NCBI GenBank assembly: GCA_964646605.1
Contig: CAZYEX010000127.1
Coordinates: 1-34,396 of the forward strand
Length of the DNA: 34,396 nucleotides
Reading direction: 5' to 3'
Origin: SBAX01 sp964646605
Lineage (GTDB): Bacteria > Planctomycetota > Phycisphaerae > UBA1845
This document shows positions 6,824-14,665 of this stretch, piece after piece. The translations under genes were made by a program, and so were the position numbers. Position 1 is the first letter of the stretch. Every line of letters starts with the position of its first letter. The notes under the pieces were generated by a model. It was not told where the DNA came from and did not search any database. It was given only the letters and a program-made list of their open reading frames with translations.

Positions 6824-8218
6824 ATGAATACGGAACTGTTGCGTTTTATAGACTCGCTCAGTCGCGACAAAAACATTCCGAAAGAGAATGTTTTTGTGGA
6901 TCTGGAAGCGGCCATGGTGTCGGCGGCACGGAAGGCGTACGAGGACACGGACGACGTCGCCGTACGCATCGACCGCGTCACTGGGGACATCGCCGCATTG
7001 GTGGCGGGGCAGGCGATCGACATGAAGACGCTGGGCCGCATCGCGGCTCAGACCGCCAAGCAGGTGATGATCCAGAAACTGCGCGAGGATGAACGAAACG
7101 CCACCTTTGACGAATACTCGCAGCGCGTCGGGCAGGTGGTGACGGGCACGTTGATCCGCTACGAAGGCGGCGGGATGGTCATCAACCTCGGGCGCACGGA
7201 GTCGTTCATGCCGCGAAGCGAGCAGATCCCCGGGCAGATGCACCAACCCGGCGAGCGCATCCGGGGCATGGTCTTGGACGTTCGCGAGGAACAGAACCAA
7301 GTTCGCATCGTCTTGACGCAAACGCACCCTGATTACATTCGGCGGATGTTTGAGATGGAAGTTCCGGAGGTCGCGGAGCGGATCATCGAAGTCCGGGCCC
7401 TGGCCCGCGAGGCCGGCTATCGCACCAAAATCGCGGTCTCCTCGATCGACCTGAAGGTGGACGCGGTCGGGGCGTGCGTGGGGGTTCGGGGAAGCCGCAT
7501 CAAGAACATCGTGGACGAACTGGGCGGCGAAAAGATCGACATCGTCCGCTGGAACGAATCTTCGCAGGTGCTCATCACCAACTCGCTCAAGCCGGCGGAA
7601 GTGAAAGAGACGTTCCTTTGTTTTGAACTGGGTCGGGCAACGGTGATCGTGGAAGAGGATCAACTGTCGTTGGCGATCGGTAAGCGCGGACAGAACGTTC
7701 GACTGGCGGCCCGCCTGACGGGGTGGGACATCGATATCCTGACTCCGGCGGAATACGACAAGAACGTGGAGCAGCTCGAGCACACCCTCAAGACCGTGGT
7801 GGGCGTCGAAGACGTGATGCTCGACAAGATGTTGGCCTTGGGGTTGATCTCGCTGTCGGATGTGGCCGAGGTTGGTCAAGAACCGCTGGTCACGGAGTTG
7901 GGAGTGCCCGAGGATTTGGCGAAGAGGATCATCGAGGTCGCGGCGGAAGCGGCGGAGCGGATCGCGGTGGAGGAAACGGCTCGCAAGGCCTCCGAGGCCG
8001 CGGCGAGAAAGGCGGCGGCGGAAGCGGCGCGATTGGCCGGAGTGGGCGCCGAGGCGCCCGCCGCACCCGCCCCGATGACCTCCGAACAACGCGAAAAGGT
8101 GCTGATCGCCGATCTGGCTGCGGGTTGGCGGGCGGAGAAACGCGCCGAGGAGAATCTGGCCAAGAGCAAGGAAGAAGCCCCCGCGGAGTTCGCGGCCCAG
8201 CGGGATGATGACGACTAG
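6824..8218 (+). CDS. nusA: Transcription termination/antitermination factor NusA
   Basis: NusA binds RNA polymerase and nascent RNA and modulates pausing, termination and antitermination. The 464-residue protein shows the N-terminal polymerase-binding domain (MNTELLRFIDSLSRDKNIPK onward). An S1 domain follows at about 102-175 (GQVVTGTLIRYEGGGMVINL). KH1 is near 215-245 (GSRIKNIVDELGGEKIDIV) and KH2 near 280-300 (AIGKRGQNVRLAARLTGWDI). A C-terminal helix-hairpin-helix-like repeat (TVVGVEDVMLDKMLALGLIS) and an Ala/Glu-rich tail ending in DDDD complete it. The start at 6824 has AAGGA six bases upstream and matches the family N-terminus; a longer frame from 6758 adds non-homologous residues. It heads the translation operon that continues with infB 75 bases later. 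Confidence 0.97.
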   Translation: MNTELLRFIDSLSRDKNIPKENVFVDLEAAMVSAARKAYEDTDDVAVRIDRVTGDIAALVAGQAIDMKTLGRIAAQTAKQVMIQKLREDERNATFDEYSQRVGQVVTGTLIRYEGGGMVINLGRTESFMPRSEQIPGQMHQPGERIRGMVLDVREEQNQVRIVLTQTHPDYIRRMFEMEVPEVAERIIEVRALAREAGYRTKIAVSSIDLKVDAVGACVGVRGSRIKNIVDELGGEKIDIVRWNESSQVLITNSLKPAEVKETFLCFELGRATVIVEEDQLSLAIGKRGQNVRLAARLTGWDIDILTPAEYDKNVEQLEHTLKTVVGVEDVMLDKMLALGLISLSDVAEVGQEPLVTELGVPEDLAKRIIEVAAEAAERIAVEETARKASEAAARKAAAEAARLAGVGAEAPAAPAPMTSEQREKVLIADLAAGWRAEKRAEENLAKSKEEAPAEFAAQRDDDD

Positions 8219-8293
8219 TCCGTCATGCGAAACCATCGAGCGCCTACGGGTCCCAAAGGGCGAATGCGAATCAGCGGATTGGGGAGGTAACGG

Positions 8294-11038
8294 TTGTCTG
8301 AAGTCAAGCGCGTTCACATTCTGGCCAAGGAATTGAACGTCTCCAGCAAGGCGATCATCGACAAGTGTCATGCCGAGGGCATCGACACGGTGAAGAATCA
8401 CATGTCGACGCTGAGCGCCGGTCTGTACGCGACCATCCACGAATGGTTCAGCGAAGGTCGGCACGACACTGCCCTGGAGACGGCGCAGCGTGTGGACCTG
8501 TCGCGGGCCCGAATCAAACCGCGGCGGCGGAAGGGCGAAGCCGGCGACGATGCGGTCGATGAGACGGTCGGCGAGAGCGAAATCGGTACGGCTACGGCGG
8601 TGATGGAATCGCCGCCGACGGCGGAAGTCGAGGTCCCGGCGGCGGAAGAGTCGCTTCCGCCCATCGAGCACGAGCCCGTCGAAGAACCGGTGGTCACCGT
8701 GGTGGAGGAAGTCGTCCTCCCGCCGCCGCCGCCGGCTCCGGAAATCCCCGTTGCGGTTCTGCCCGTCGTGGAGGTCGAGGTCGTCACGCCCCCAGTCGCG
8801 GTGAGTGTGGAAACGGCGCCGCCGGCGACGGTCGTCGAAGCGCCCCGGGTTGCGGCCAAAGCCCCGATGGGTCCAGCCGGACCGCAGAACGTGCCCCAGG
8901 CAGCCAAACTTCAGGGACCGCGGGTGGTTCGATATGAAGCACCTGATTATGACGTCGGACCGCGGTCGCGCGGTCGCGTCGGGCCTTTGCGCCCCATGGG
9001 GGGGGCCTCGCCGATCACCCCCTTGCGCCCCCCGGCACCGGGCACCGACCCCGCCAAGGAAGCCGAAAAGGAGGCACAGCGCCGCAAGGGACGCATCAAT
9101 CCGCGGCGTGCCGACGGGCGGCTGAACGAGTCCGGCGAACAACTGGCGGAATGGCGTGATCGCGATCTCGCCGAGCGCAAGGAACGTCTGGCCGGGGCGA
9201 CGGGACGCAAGATCCATCGTCGCCGTTCAAGCCCCACCACGCCGGGCGGGCACGCGGTGCCCGCCGGTCCTAGGACCACCGCGACGGTCCACGAACCGGT
9301 GCGAATGAAGGAATTCTGTGCCGCCACCGGTCTGAACTTCATTCAGTGTTTCAAAGTTCTTCGCGACGAACACAAATTGCTCGCCAACGTCAACATGACG
9401 CTTCCCCCCGAGATCGCGCAATTGCTTGCCCTGCACTTTGGGTTGGCGTTGGAGGTCGTTCCCGCCCGAACGCAACTCGACGAGCTGGAGGAGCTGTTTT
9501 CCAATCGCGAGCGTCTCAACCTCCAGCCCCGCCCGCCGGTGGTGACTATGCTGGGGCACGTGGATCACGGCAAGACCAGCCTGCTGGACGCCATGCGCAA
9601 GGCGCGAGTGGCGGCGGGCGAGGACGGCGGGATCACCCAACACATCGGTTCGTATCACCTGATGACCGCCCACGGTCCGGTGACGTTCATGGACACTCCG
9701 GGGCATGAGGCGTTCACGGCCATGCGCGCCCGGGGCGCGAACATGACCGACGTGGTCGTTCTGGTGGTGGCCGCGGATGACGGCGTCATGCCCCAGACGG
9801 TCGAAGCGATCCATCACGCCCAGGCGGCGAAGGTGCCCATCGTCGTGGCCTTGAACAAGAGCGATCTGGGGGATCAAAACAAGCTGAAAATCTACGGACA
9901 ACTCGCGGAGCATAGCCTCAACCCCAGCGAATGGGGCGGCGAAGTGGACGTGATCCCTACGTCGGCGACGACGGGAATGGGCGTCACGGAGTTGTTGGAG
10001 CATTTGGCGGACCTGAGCTCCCTGTTGGAACTCCGCGCCGATCCTACGGTGCCGGCGTATGGCACGGTAATCGAATCGGAAATGAAGCCCGGTGTGGGGG
10101 CCGTGGTGCGACTGCTGGTCCAGGACGGCACACTGAACGTGGGGAACTTCGCGGTCTGCGGGAACGCCTTCGGGAAGGTGCGGGCTTTGTTGGACGACTG
10201 CGGAAAACGGATGAACGCCGCCGGTCCGGGGATTCCCACGGAAGTTTGGGGCTTGGACGAGCCGCCCTCGGCGGGCGACAAGCTCTACGTGGTCGACAGC
10301 CTGCAAGACGCCAAGGAAATCGCCTCGCAAGCCAAACGCCTGCGGACGGAGACGGGCCGCTTGCAATCGCGGAAGATGAAGACCCTGGAGGAGATGTTCC
10401 TGCGGCGGGATACGGAGGAGATCCCCGAACTCAACTTGATCGTGAAAGCCGACGTGGACGGGAGCCTTGCGGCGCTGAAGTCGGCGCTCTCCGAGATTCC
10501 CTCGGACGAGGTCCGTCTGACCATCCGTCACGCTGCGGTGGGCGGGGTCAACGACAGCGATATCCTGCTGGCGGAAACGTGCAAGGGAATCATCGTGGCG
10601 TTTCGCGTGGAGACTTCGTCCGGCGCCAAGCGTCTGGCGGATCAGCACGGCGTGGACGTCCGTCCCTACCGCGTGATCTACGACGTTTGTGATGAGATCC
10701 GTAAGGCCTTGTCGGGCATGTTGGCGCCGGAAGAGCGCATCGAGTCGCGGGCGACCGTCTCGGTTCGCCAGGTCTTCCGCATTACCAAGGTGGGGTTGGT
10801 GGCGGGTTCCTATGTGACCTCGGGGACGTTGGAGCGGAGCCACCAGGCCAAGGTGATCCGCGACGGCGTGGTCGTCCGCGAGGGTTGCCGCATCGGCTCC
10901 CTGCGGCACGTGAAGGATGACGTCCGCGAGGTGCGGGCGGGGATGGAATGCGGGATCCGCCTCGACGGATTCGAGGATATTCACCAGGGCGACGTGATCG
11001 AGACCTACGAGGTGGTCAAAATCGCCCGGTCGCTGTAA
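8294..11038 (+). CDS. infB: Translation initiation factor IF-2
   Basis: IF-2 is the GTPase that brings initiator tRNA to the 30S subunit and promotes subunit joining. The 914-residue protein has an N-terminal IF2_N domain (KRVHILAKELNVSSKAIIDK) and a long Val/Pro/Ala/Glu-rich linker. A second IF2_N-like domain follows at about 335-395. The GTPase motifs are GHVDHGKT (421-428), DTPGHE (from D467), NKSD (521-524) and SATTGMG. The usual domains II-IV run to the C-terminus. The start is TTG at 8294: GGAGG stands six bases before it and an in-frame TAA at 8288-8290 rules out any start further upstream. It lies between nusA and the rbfA cluster, the classic bacterial arrangement. Confidence 0.97.
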   Translation: MSEVKRVHILAKELNVSSKAIIDKCHAEGIDTVKNHMSTLSAGLYATIHEWFSEGRHDTALETAQRVDLSRARIKPRRRKGEAGDDAVDETVGESEIGTATAVMESPPTAEVEVPAAEESLPPIEHEPVEEPVVTVVEEVVLPPPPPAPEIPVAVLPVVEVEVVTPPVAVSVETAPPATVVEAPRVAAKAPMGPAGPQNVPQAAKLQGPRVVRYEAPDYDVGPRSRGRVGPLRPMGGASPITPLRPPAPGTDPAKEAEKEAQRRKGRINPRRADGRLNESGEQLAEWRDRDLAERKERLAGATGRKIHRRRSSPTTPGGHAVPAGPRTTATVHEPVRMKEFCAATGLNFIQCFKVLRDEHKLLANVNMTLPPEIAQLLALHFGLALEVVPARTQLDELEELFSNRERLNLQPRPPVVTMLGHVDHGKTSLLDAMRKARVAAGEDGGITQHIGSYHLMTAHGPVTFMDTPGHEAFTAMRARGANMTDVVVLVVAADDGVMPQTVEAIHHAQAAKVPIVVALNKSDLGDQNKLKIYGQLAEHSLNPSEWGGEVDVIPTSATTGMGVTELLEHLADLSSLLELRADPTVPAYGTVIESEMKPGVGAVVRLLVQDGTLNVGNFAVCGNAFGKVRALLDDCGKRMNAAGPGIPTEVWGLDEPPSAGDKLYVVDSLQDAKEIASQAKRLRTETGRLQSRKMKTLEEMFLRRDTEEIPELNLIVKADVDGSLAALKSALSEIPSDEVRLTIRHAAVGGVNDSDILLAETCKGIIVAFRVETSSGAKRLADQHGVDVRPYRVIYDVCDEIRKALSGMLAPEERIESRATVSVRQVFRITKVGLVAGSYVTSGTLERSHQAKVIRDGVVVREGCRIGSLRHVKDDVREVRAGMECGIRLDGFEDIHQGDVIETYEVVKIARSL

Positions 11039-11135
11039 GAGAATGCCTGGTTGGACCGACGATACAGTCGGTCGCGCAAGTTTTGCGGGCGGTTAGAAAT
11101 CGTCCCGAGCAAGTCGGCGGGACGGCGGCGGTTCG

Positions 11136-12293
11136 ATGATCGAGTTCAAGGCCGAGTGCGGTCACACCGTTCGCGCCCGAGACGAGGACGCCGGAGGAAC
11201 CGTTCGCTGTTCGTACTGCGGTCGCAATGCCGCGGTCCCGGATAACGCCAACCGCGACTTGGACTTCCTGTTTGCCGAGGTGCAGCAGCCCGCGCAGGAG
11301 GGAGGCGGTCGGAAGCGGCGGCGCAAGGCGCGGAAAGAGGCGGCCGCGGCGCGTCCCAAGCGGCCGGGAGAGTTCAATCCCTTTGCGGTGATCCTGCGCC
11401 TGGTGTACGCGGCGGCGCTCATCATGATCGTGGTGGTGGTGGCCCGTAAGTTTGTGATCCCCATGTTCGATTCTCAAAAATATGCGGCGAGGCTTTCTGG
11501 GACAGGACCTGGGGCCAAGACCGCCGCGGCGAAAGAGGACGCGGCGCACAAGAGCCAACCGCGCGGGCCGGGTTACATCTGTGAGCCTCGACCCGCGGGA
11601 CTGTACGTCGCCTCGACCCCTCCAGGAGCCAAGGTCTTCTGCGTCGATGAATCGCGAGCGCCCACCTCCGGACGAATCCACCAGGTCTCCGGTTGCCTGA
11701 CCGGTACGACGCCGGGCGGATTCCCGCGCGCCGGCGACGGCAACTATGTGGTGGAGGTCGTTTTCCCGTGGAACGATCGCAACCTGACCGATTCGTCCCT
11801 GAGCAACTATCAAAAGTACATGGAACTACGCAAGAAACTTCGCGACGCCTCCAGCGAGCAGCGCAAGCAACTCCTCGATGATTATTTTCTCCCGGATGAG
11901 GCCTCGGCCTTCTTCGTCGACCAGGCCGACGATCAGATTTACCTCGTGCGCCAATACCGCGGAGTGTCGGTGCGCGGCAGCCGCAGCGCGGGCGTTCGAT
12001 CCGTGTTCCTTCCCAAGCTGTTCAGCGGCGCGGATGCCAAGAAGTTCCAGCTCGAACCGCTGATGACGGGGTACATCCCGGATACGAAGTGCTATGAATT
12101 TGACGAACGGCACGTGCGCAGCGAACTGGGGTTTTACGACGTGGCGGAAGCGGATCAACCTTGGGTGCTCACGGGGTTGTCGCGCATCGGAGCCATTCCC
12201 TGCATGACCACCGACCGCCGGTTGGTGATGTTCAAGATCGACGTTCACACCGGGGCCTTGGGCACGCCGGAAATTCATCGATCGCCGCGATGA
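11136..12293 (+). CDS. Zinc-ribbon and single-membrane-segment protein of unknown function
   Basis: A 385-residue protein I cannot name. It opens with a zinc-ribbon-like motif (C8-G-H, then CSYC at about 25-28), followed by an Arg/Lys-rich segment (RKRRRKARKEAAAARPKR). One hydrophobic helix follows (about residues 89-107, RLVYAAALIMIVVVVARKFV). The long remainder should face the periplasm. That part contains LYVASTPPGAKVFC, which resembles the start of a PEGA-type beta domain, and a helical linker near 225-255. It lies between infB (97 bases upstream) and the DUF503 gene, whose ATG overlaps its stop by four bases (12290-12293). Translation coupling to a translation operon is thus clear even though a membrane protein there is unexpected. 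Confidence 0.85.
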   Translation: MIEFKAECGHTVRARDEDAGGTVRCSYCGRNAAVPDNANRDLDFLFAEVQQPAQEGGGRKRRRKARKEAAAARPKRPGEFNPFAVILRLVYAAALIMIVVVVARKFVIPMFDSQKYAARLSGTGPGAKTAAAKEDAAHKSQPRGPGYICEPRPAGLYVASTPPGAKVFCVDESRAPTSGRIHQVSGCLTGTTPGGFPRAGDGNYVVEVVFPWNDRNLTDSSLSNYQKYMELRKKLRDASSEQRKQLLDDYFLPDEASAFFVDQADDQIYLVRQYRGVSVRGSRSAGVRSVFLPKLFSGADAKKFQLEPLMTGYIPDTKCYEFDERHVRSELGFYDVAEADQPWVLTGLSRIGAIPCMTTDRRLVMFKIDVHTGALGTPEIHRSPR

Positions 12294-12571
12294 TCGTGGG
12301 AGTCTTGACCATCGACATGGCGCTGTTCGAGGCCCAGACGCTCAAGGACAAGCGCAGGGTGCTGCAGGGGTTCAAACAACGGGTGAGAGATCGGTTCAAT
12401 GTCTCCGTGGCGGAAGTGGAACATGGCGATTCACCCAAACGCACTCGATTGGGCATCGCCGGAATTTTTCGGGAATCGCGGGAGGCGCACTCCTTGCTCG
12501 ATCGGATCGTGGACATGGCCCGCCAGACCGGCGGTTTGACGCTGCTGGAGTATGAGCGGGAGCTGTTGTAA
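12290..12571 (+). CDS. DUF503 family protein (YlxP-like)
   Basis: A 93-residue protein beginning MIVGVLTIDMALFEAQTLKDKRRV, typical of the DUF503/YlxP family. Members are small proteins found next to infB and rbfA in many bacteria and have been linked to ribosome assembly, without a settled biochemical role. The KDKRR-x-VLQGFKQRVRDRFNVSVAEVE segment is the conserved core. The start at 12290 is chosen because it gives the family N-terminus and the ATGA overlap with the preceding gene; a longer frame from 12161 runs inside that gene. Followed by rbfA after 56 bases. Confidence 0.92.
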   Translation: MIVGVLTIDMALFEAQTLKDKRRVLQGFKQRVRDRFNVSVAEVEHGDSPKRTRLGIAGIFRESREAHSLLDRIVDMARQTGGLTLLEYERELL

Positions 12572-12627
12572 GAACACGGAAGGCCGCGAGGGCGGAGGGC
12601 CCGCCTGGGACGGGGAATCGAAGGAAC

Positions 12628-13089
12628 ATGAGACCGTATCGAGTGGAAAGAGTGGCCAGCCTCGTACGCGAGGTCGTGAGCGAGGCGATCGCTCGCCGGA
12701 TCAGCGATCCGCGGGTGTCGCCGTTGACCACCATCACGCGGGTGAAGGTGAGCGGCGATCTCCTGACGGCGACGGTGTACCTGACGGTGACCGCGGACCC
12801 GGTCGCCGAGCGGCTTTCGGTGACGGCATTGCAGCACGCCACGGGCTTCATTCAGCGCCTGGTGGCCAAGGAATTGGAGCTTCGCCAATGCCCGGAGCTG
12901 CGCTTCGCGGTGGATGAGGAACTGAAAAAAGTTCAACATACCATGGACCTCCTCCGAGAGAACCGCAAGAACCGTCCGGACCTGTTCCCCAAGGAGGAGT
13001 GGGAGGCAGCGGACGAGGCGGTCGAGGCCGAACGGTCCGCGGACGACGCGGAGGGTGCGTCGGCCGAGGAACCGGAGGAACCGAGCTGA
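12628..13089 (+). CDS. rbfA: Ribosome-binding factor A
   Basis: RbfA binds the 30S subunit and helps mature the 5' end of 16S rRNA. The 153-residue protein has the single KH-like fold: RPYRVERVASLVREVVSEAI, then ISDPRVSPLTTITRVKVSGD, and a third part ending LRFAVDEELKKVQHTMDLL. An acidic tail (about residues 125-153, rich in E/D/A) extends past the usual core of about 120 residues. A short AAGGA precedes the ATG closely. Its TGA overlaps the ATG of the next gene by one base (TGATG, 13087-13091), so translation is coupled. Confidence 0.95.
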   Translation: MRPYRVERVASLVREVVSEAIARRISDPRVSPLTTITRVKVSGDLLTATVYLTVTADPVAERLSVTALQHATGFIQRLVAKELELRQCPELRFAVDEELKKVQHTMDLLRENRKNRPDLFPKEEWEAADEAVEAERSADDAEGASAEEPEEPS

Positions 13090-13769
13090 TGAAAGACGGA
13101 ACGCTCTACGCAACCAAGCTCAAACGGGCATATACCAAGCTGCGGCAGTCGGGGATCGTGGCGCCGAACGAAACGGAAGCAGAGGACGATCCCATACGAC
13201 GCTTGGCGTTGTCGATCCTCGGTGAGGATTGCGGAGAGGCGGAGGCGGCGGCGGCGCTCGAGCGTCTGTTCTCGGTGATGGTGGACTGGAACGAAATCCG
13301 CGTGTCGACGGCGGAACAGGTGCAGCGCGCCGCGGGGCTCAAGGTCGCCGATGCCGTGGATCGAACCCACCGCTTGACCAAAGCCCTGCACGCGATCTAT
13401 CTCACCGATCATCGGATTGCCCTGGATCGGCTCAAGAACATGGGCCGTCGCGAGGCGCGGCAGTTGTTGGAATCCATGCCCGGCATCAACGACTATGCGG
13501 CGGCGGCGGTGATGTTGTGGAGCTTCGGCGGTCACGCAATTCCGGTGAACGACGCCCTGCTGCAGGCCCTGCGCGAGGCGGAGCTCGTCCATCCCCAGGC
13601 CACCCGCGTGGAGGTACAGGCGTTTCTGGAGCGCAACGTGCCGGCGGCCCAGACCAAGGAATTCTGCGCCGTGATCCGGGGGCTCAAGCCCGGCAAACCT
13701 CGGGGGGCGGCGTCGCCGATAAGAGGATCGAAGTCGGCGAGGAAGCCGGAGAAAAGCGTACCCAAGTGA
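13089..13769 (+). CDS. HhH-GPD (endonuclease III-like) protein, probably non-catalytic
   Basis: A 226-residue protein with the helix-hairpin-helix/Gly-Pro-Asp fold of base-excision DNA glycosylases: LALSILGEDCGEAEAAAALE and later ESMPGINDYAAAAVML then FGGHAIPVND. In endonuclease III the corresponding residues are the catalytic Lys of LPGVGRK and the Asp of VDTH. Here the Lys position is Tyr136 and the Asp position reads Asn154, with Asp155 next to it. The C-terminal four-cysteine iron-sulfur motif is absent. DNA or RNA binding may remain, but glycosylase activity is doubtful unless Asp155 substitutes. The start at 13089 overlaps rbfA by one base; the longer frame inside rbfA is rejected. A Lys/Arg-rich tail (last 25 residues) may aid nucleic-acid binding. 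Confidence 0.8.
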   Translation: MKDGTLYATKLKRAYTKLRQSGIVAPNETEAEDDPIRRLALSILGEDCGEAEAAAALERLFSVMVDWNEIRVSTAEQVQRAAGLKVADAVDRTHRLTKALHAIYLTDHRIALDRLKNMGRREARQLLESMPGINDYAAAAVMLWSFGGHAIPVNDALLQALREAELVHPQATRVEVQAFLERNVPAAQTKEFCAVIRGLKPGKPRGAASPIRGSKSARKPEKSVPK

Positions 13770-13810
13770 TCGACCGGCAGACGCGATCGGCCGGGGCGCA
13801 GCGAGGGGAA

Positions 13811-14386
13811 ATGACAGTCACGTTGGATTCCAGCACCGCCCGATCCCAAGGGGGGACGTACCGCGACAGGCAGATCGTCTTGGACGATCTGGTGGATTGG
13901 GTGGAGGGAATGCGGGTTTCGGTCACCCCGATCGTCACCCAGCCCGCTGGGGCCAAGCTCGACGGTCACGTCATCATCGTCGGGTTCGGATTGGCCGGTC
14001 GATGCGTGGCCGACCTTCTGGATACGGCGCGGTTGCCCTACACCCTCATCGAAAAAAACGAAGTCACCATCGAGACCCAGCGGGCCCTTGGACGACGGGC
14101 GGTGATGGGCGACGCATCGGACACGCGGACGCTGGTGGAGGCCGGGCTGACCACGGCGGCGATCCTGGCCCTTACCATCCCCGATGAGGAAGCGGTGCTC
14201 AAAGCGACTTCGCTGGCGCGGCGTTTGAGACCGGAAATCTACATCATCGCCCGCACCAACTACTCCTCGAAGGGGATGCAGGCCTCCCAACTCGGCGCCG
14301 ACGACGTGATCAAGGCCGAACAGGCCGTCGCCTTCCAGTTCTACGACCGCCTGAGCCGCCGCCTCGCCCGAACGCCCCGTTCCTAA
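13811..14386 (+). CDS. TrkA-N (RCK) domain protein without a channel
   Basis: A 191-residue soluble protein with a Rossmann fold of the TrkA-N/RCK-N type: HVIIVGFGLAGRCVADLL (the G-x-G-x-x-G nucleotide loop, about residues 55-72), then YTLIEKN, RRAVMGDASDTRTL and AILALTIPDEEAVL. Such domains bind NAD(H) or similar ligands and gate K+ channels and KefB-type antiporters. No membrane helices or RCK-C domain are present, so it would have to act on a separate channel, which is not in the window. The ATG at 13811 has GAGGGGA very close upstream. An alternative GTG at 13766 would overlap the previous stop by four bases and add 15 residues. It is the last gene of the nusA operon. Confidence 0.85.
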   Translation: MTVTLDSSTARSQGGTYRDRQIVLDDLVDWVEGMRVSVTPIVTQPAGAKLDGHVIIVGFGLAGRCVADLLDTARLPYTLIEKNEVTIETQRALGRRAVMGDASDTRTLVEAGLTTAAILALTIPDEEAVLKATSLARRLRPEIYIIARTNYSSKGMQASQLGADDVIKAEQAVAFQFYDRLSRRLARTPRS

Positions 14387-14441
14387 AGTCACAGTCCCTT
14401 TATCGGGACGATGTCTCAAAAATGCGAAACGCAGGCTGCGG

Positions 14442-14464
14442 GCGAGGCCTCTTTTTGGCCTCGC
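14442..14464 (+). terminator. Hairpin that may end the nusA operon
   Basis: GCGAGGCC and GGCCTCGC form a perfect 8-bp stem with a T-rich 7-base loop, about 55 bases after the TrkA-N gene. It is not followed directly by T residues, but a T run occurs at about 14492-14499. It is only a moderate terminator candidate; the rest of 14387-14640 holds nothing I recognise. Confidence 0.35.
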
Positions 14465-14640
14465 TGACGCCCCACCGGCCGAACCGACCCCCCTTTTTTT
14501 GTTGCATCCAGCCGACGGACCGGATAGCCTAGTGGACGGGGGTTCTTGTTGTTACGGGGTTCAAGCCCGATGTGCGCGAGATCGCAGTCCGGGGATTCCG
14601 ATCCCACGAGGCGGGGACGTCGCGTCGTTAATTTTTTTGA

Positions 14641-14660
14641 CCACGTGTCAGCACGTGGAG
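14641..14660 (+). promoter_or_regulatory. Hairpin overlapping the ribosome-binding site of the secreted fusion gene
   Basis: CCACGTG (14641-14647) and CACGTGG (14652-14658) are perfect 7-bp arms around TCAG. The GGAG ribosome-binding site (14657-14660) starts within the right arm, 5 bases before the chosen ATG. Folding would partly hide the site; whether this is regulatory is unknown. Confidence 0.4.
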
Positions 14661-14665
14661 TGCTC

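Noticed and set aside
6530..9217. 895-residue open frame on the minus strand
   Set aside because: It lies antisense to nusA and infB, has His/Arg/Asp-rich shadow composition and no domain. High GC at third positions opens such frames.
9227..10984. 585-residue minus-strand open frame
   Set aside because: Antisense to infB, which is certain by its GTPase motifs; no ribosome-binding site or domain.
14515..14580. tRNA-like string (TAGCCTAGTGG then GGGGTTCAAGCCC)
   Set aside because: D-loop and T-loop-like words are present, but the T stem mispairs and no acceptor or anticodon stem can be formed.
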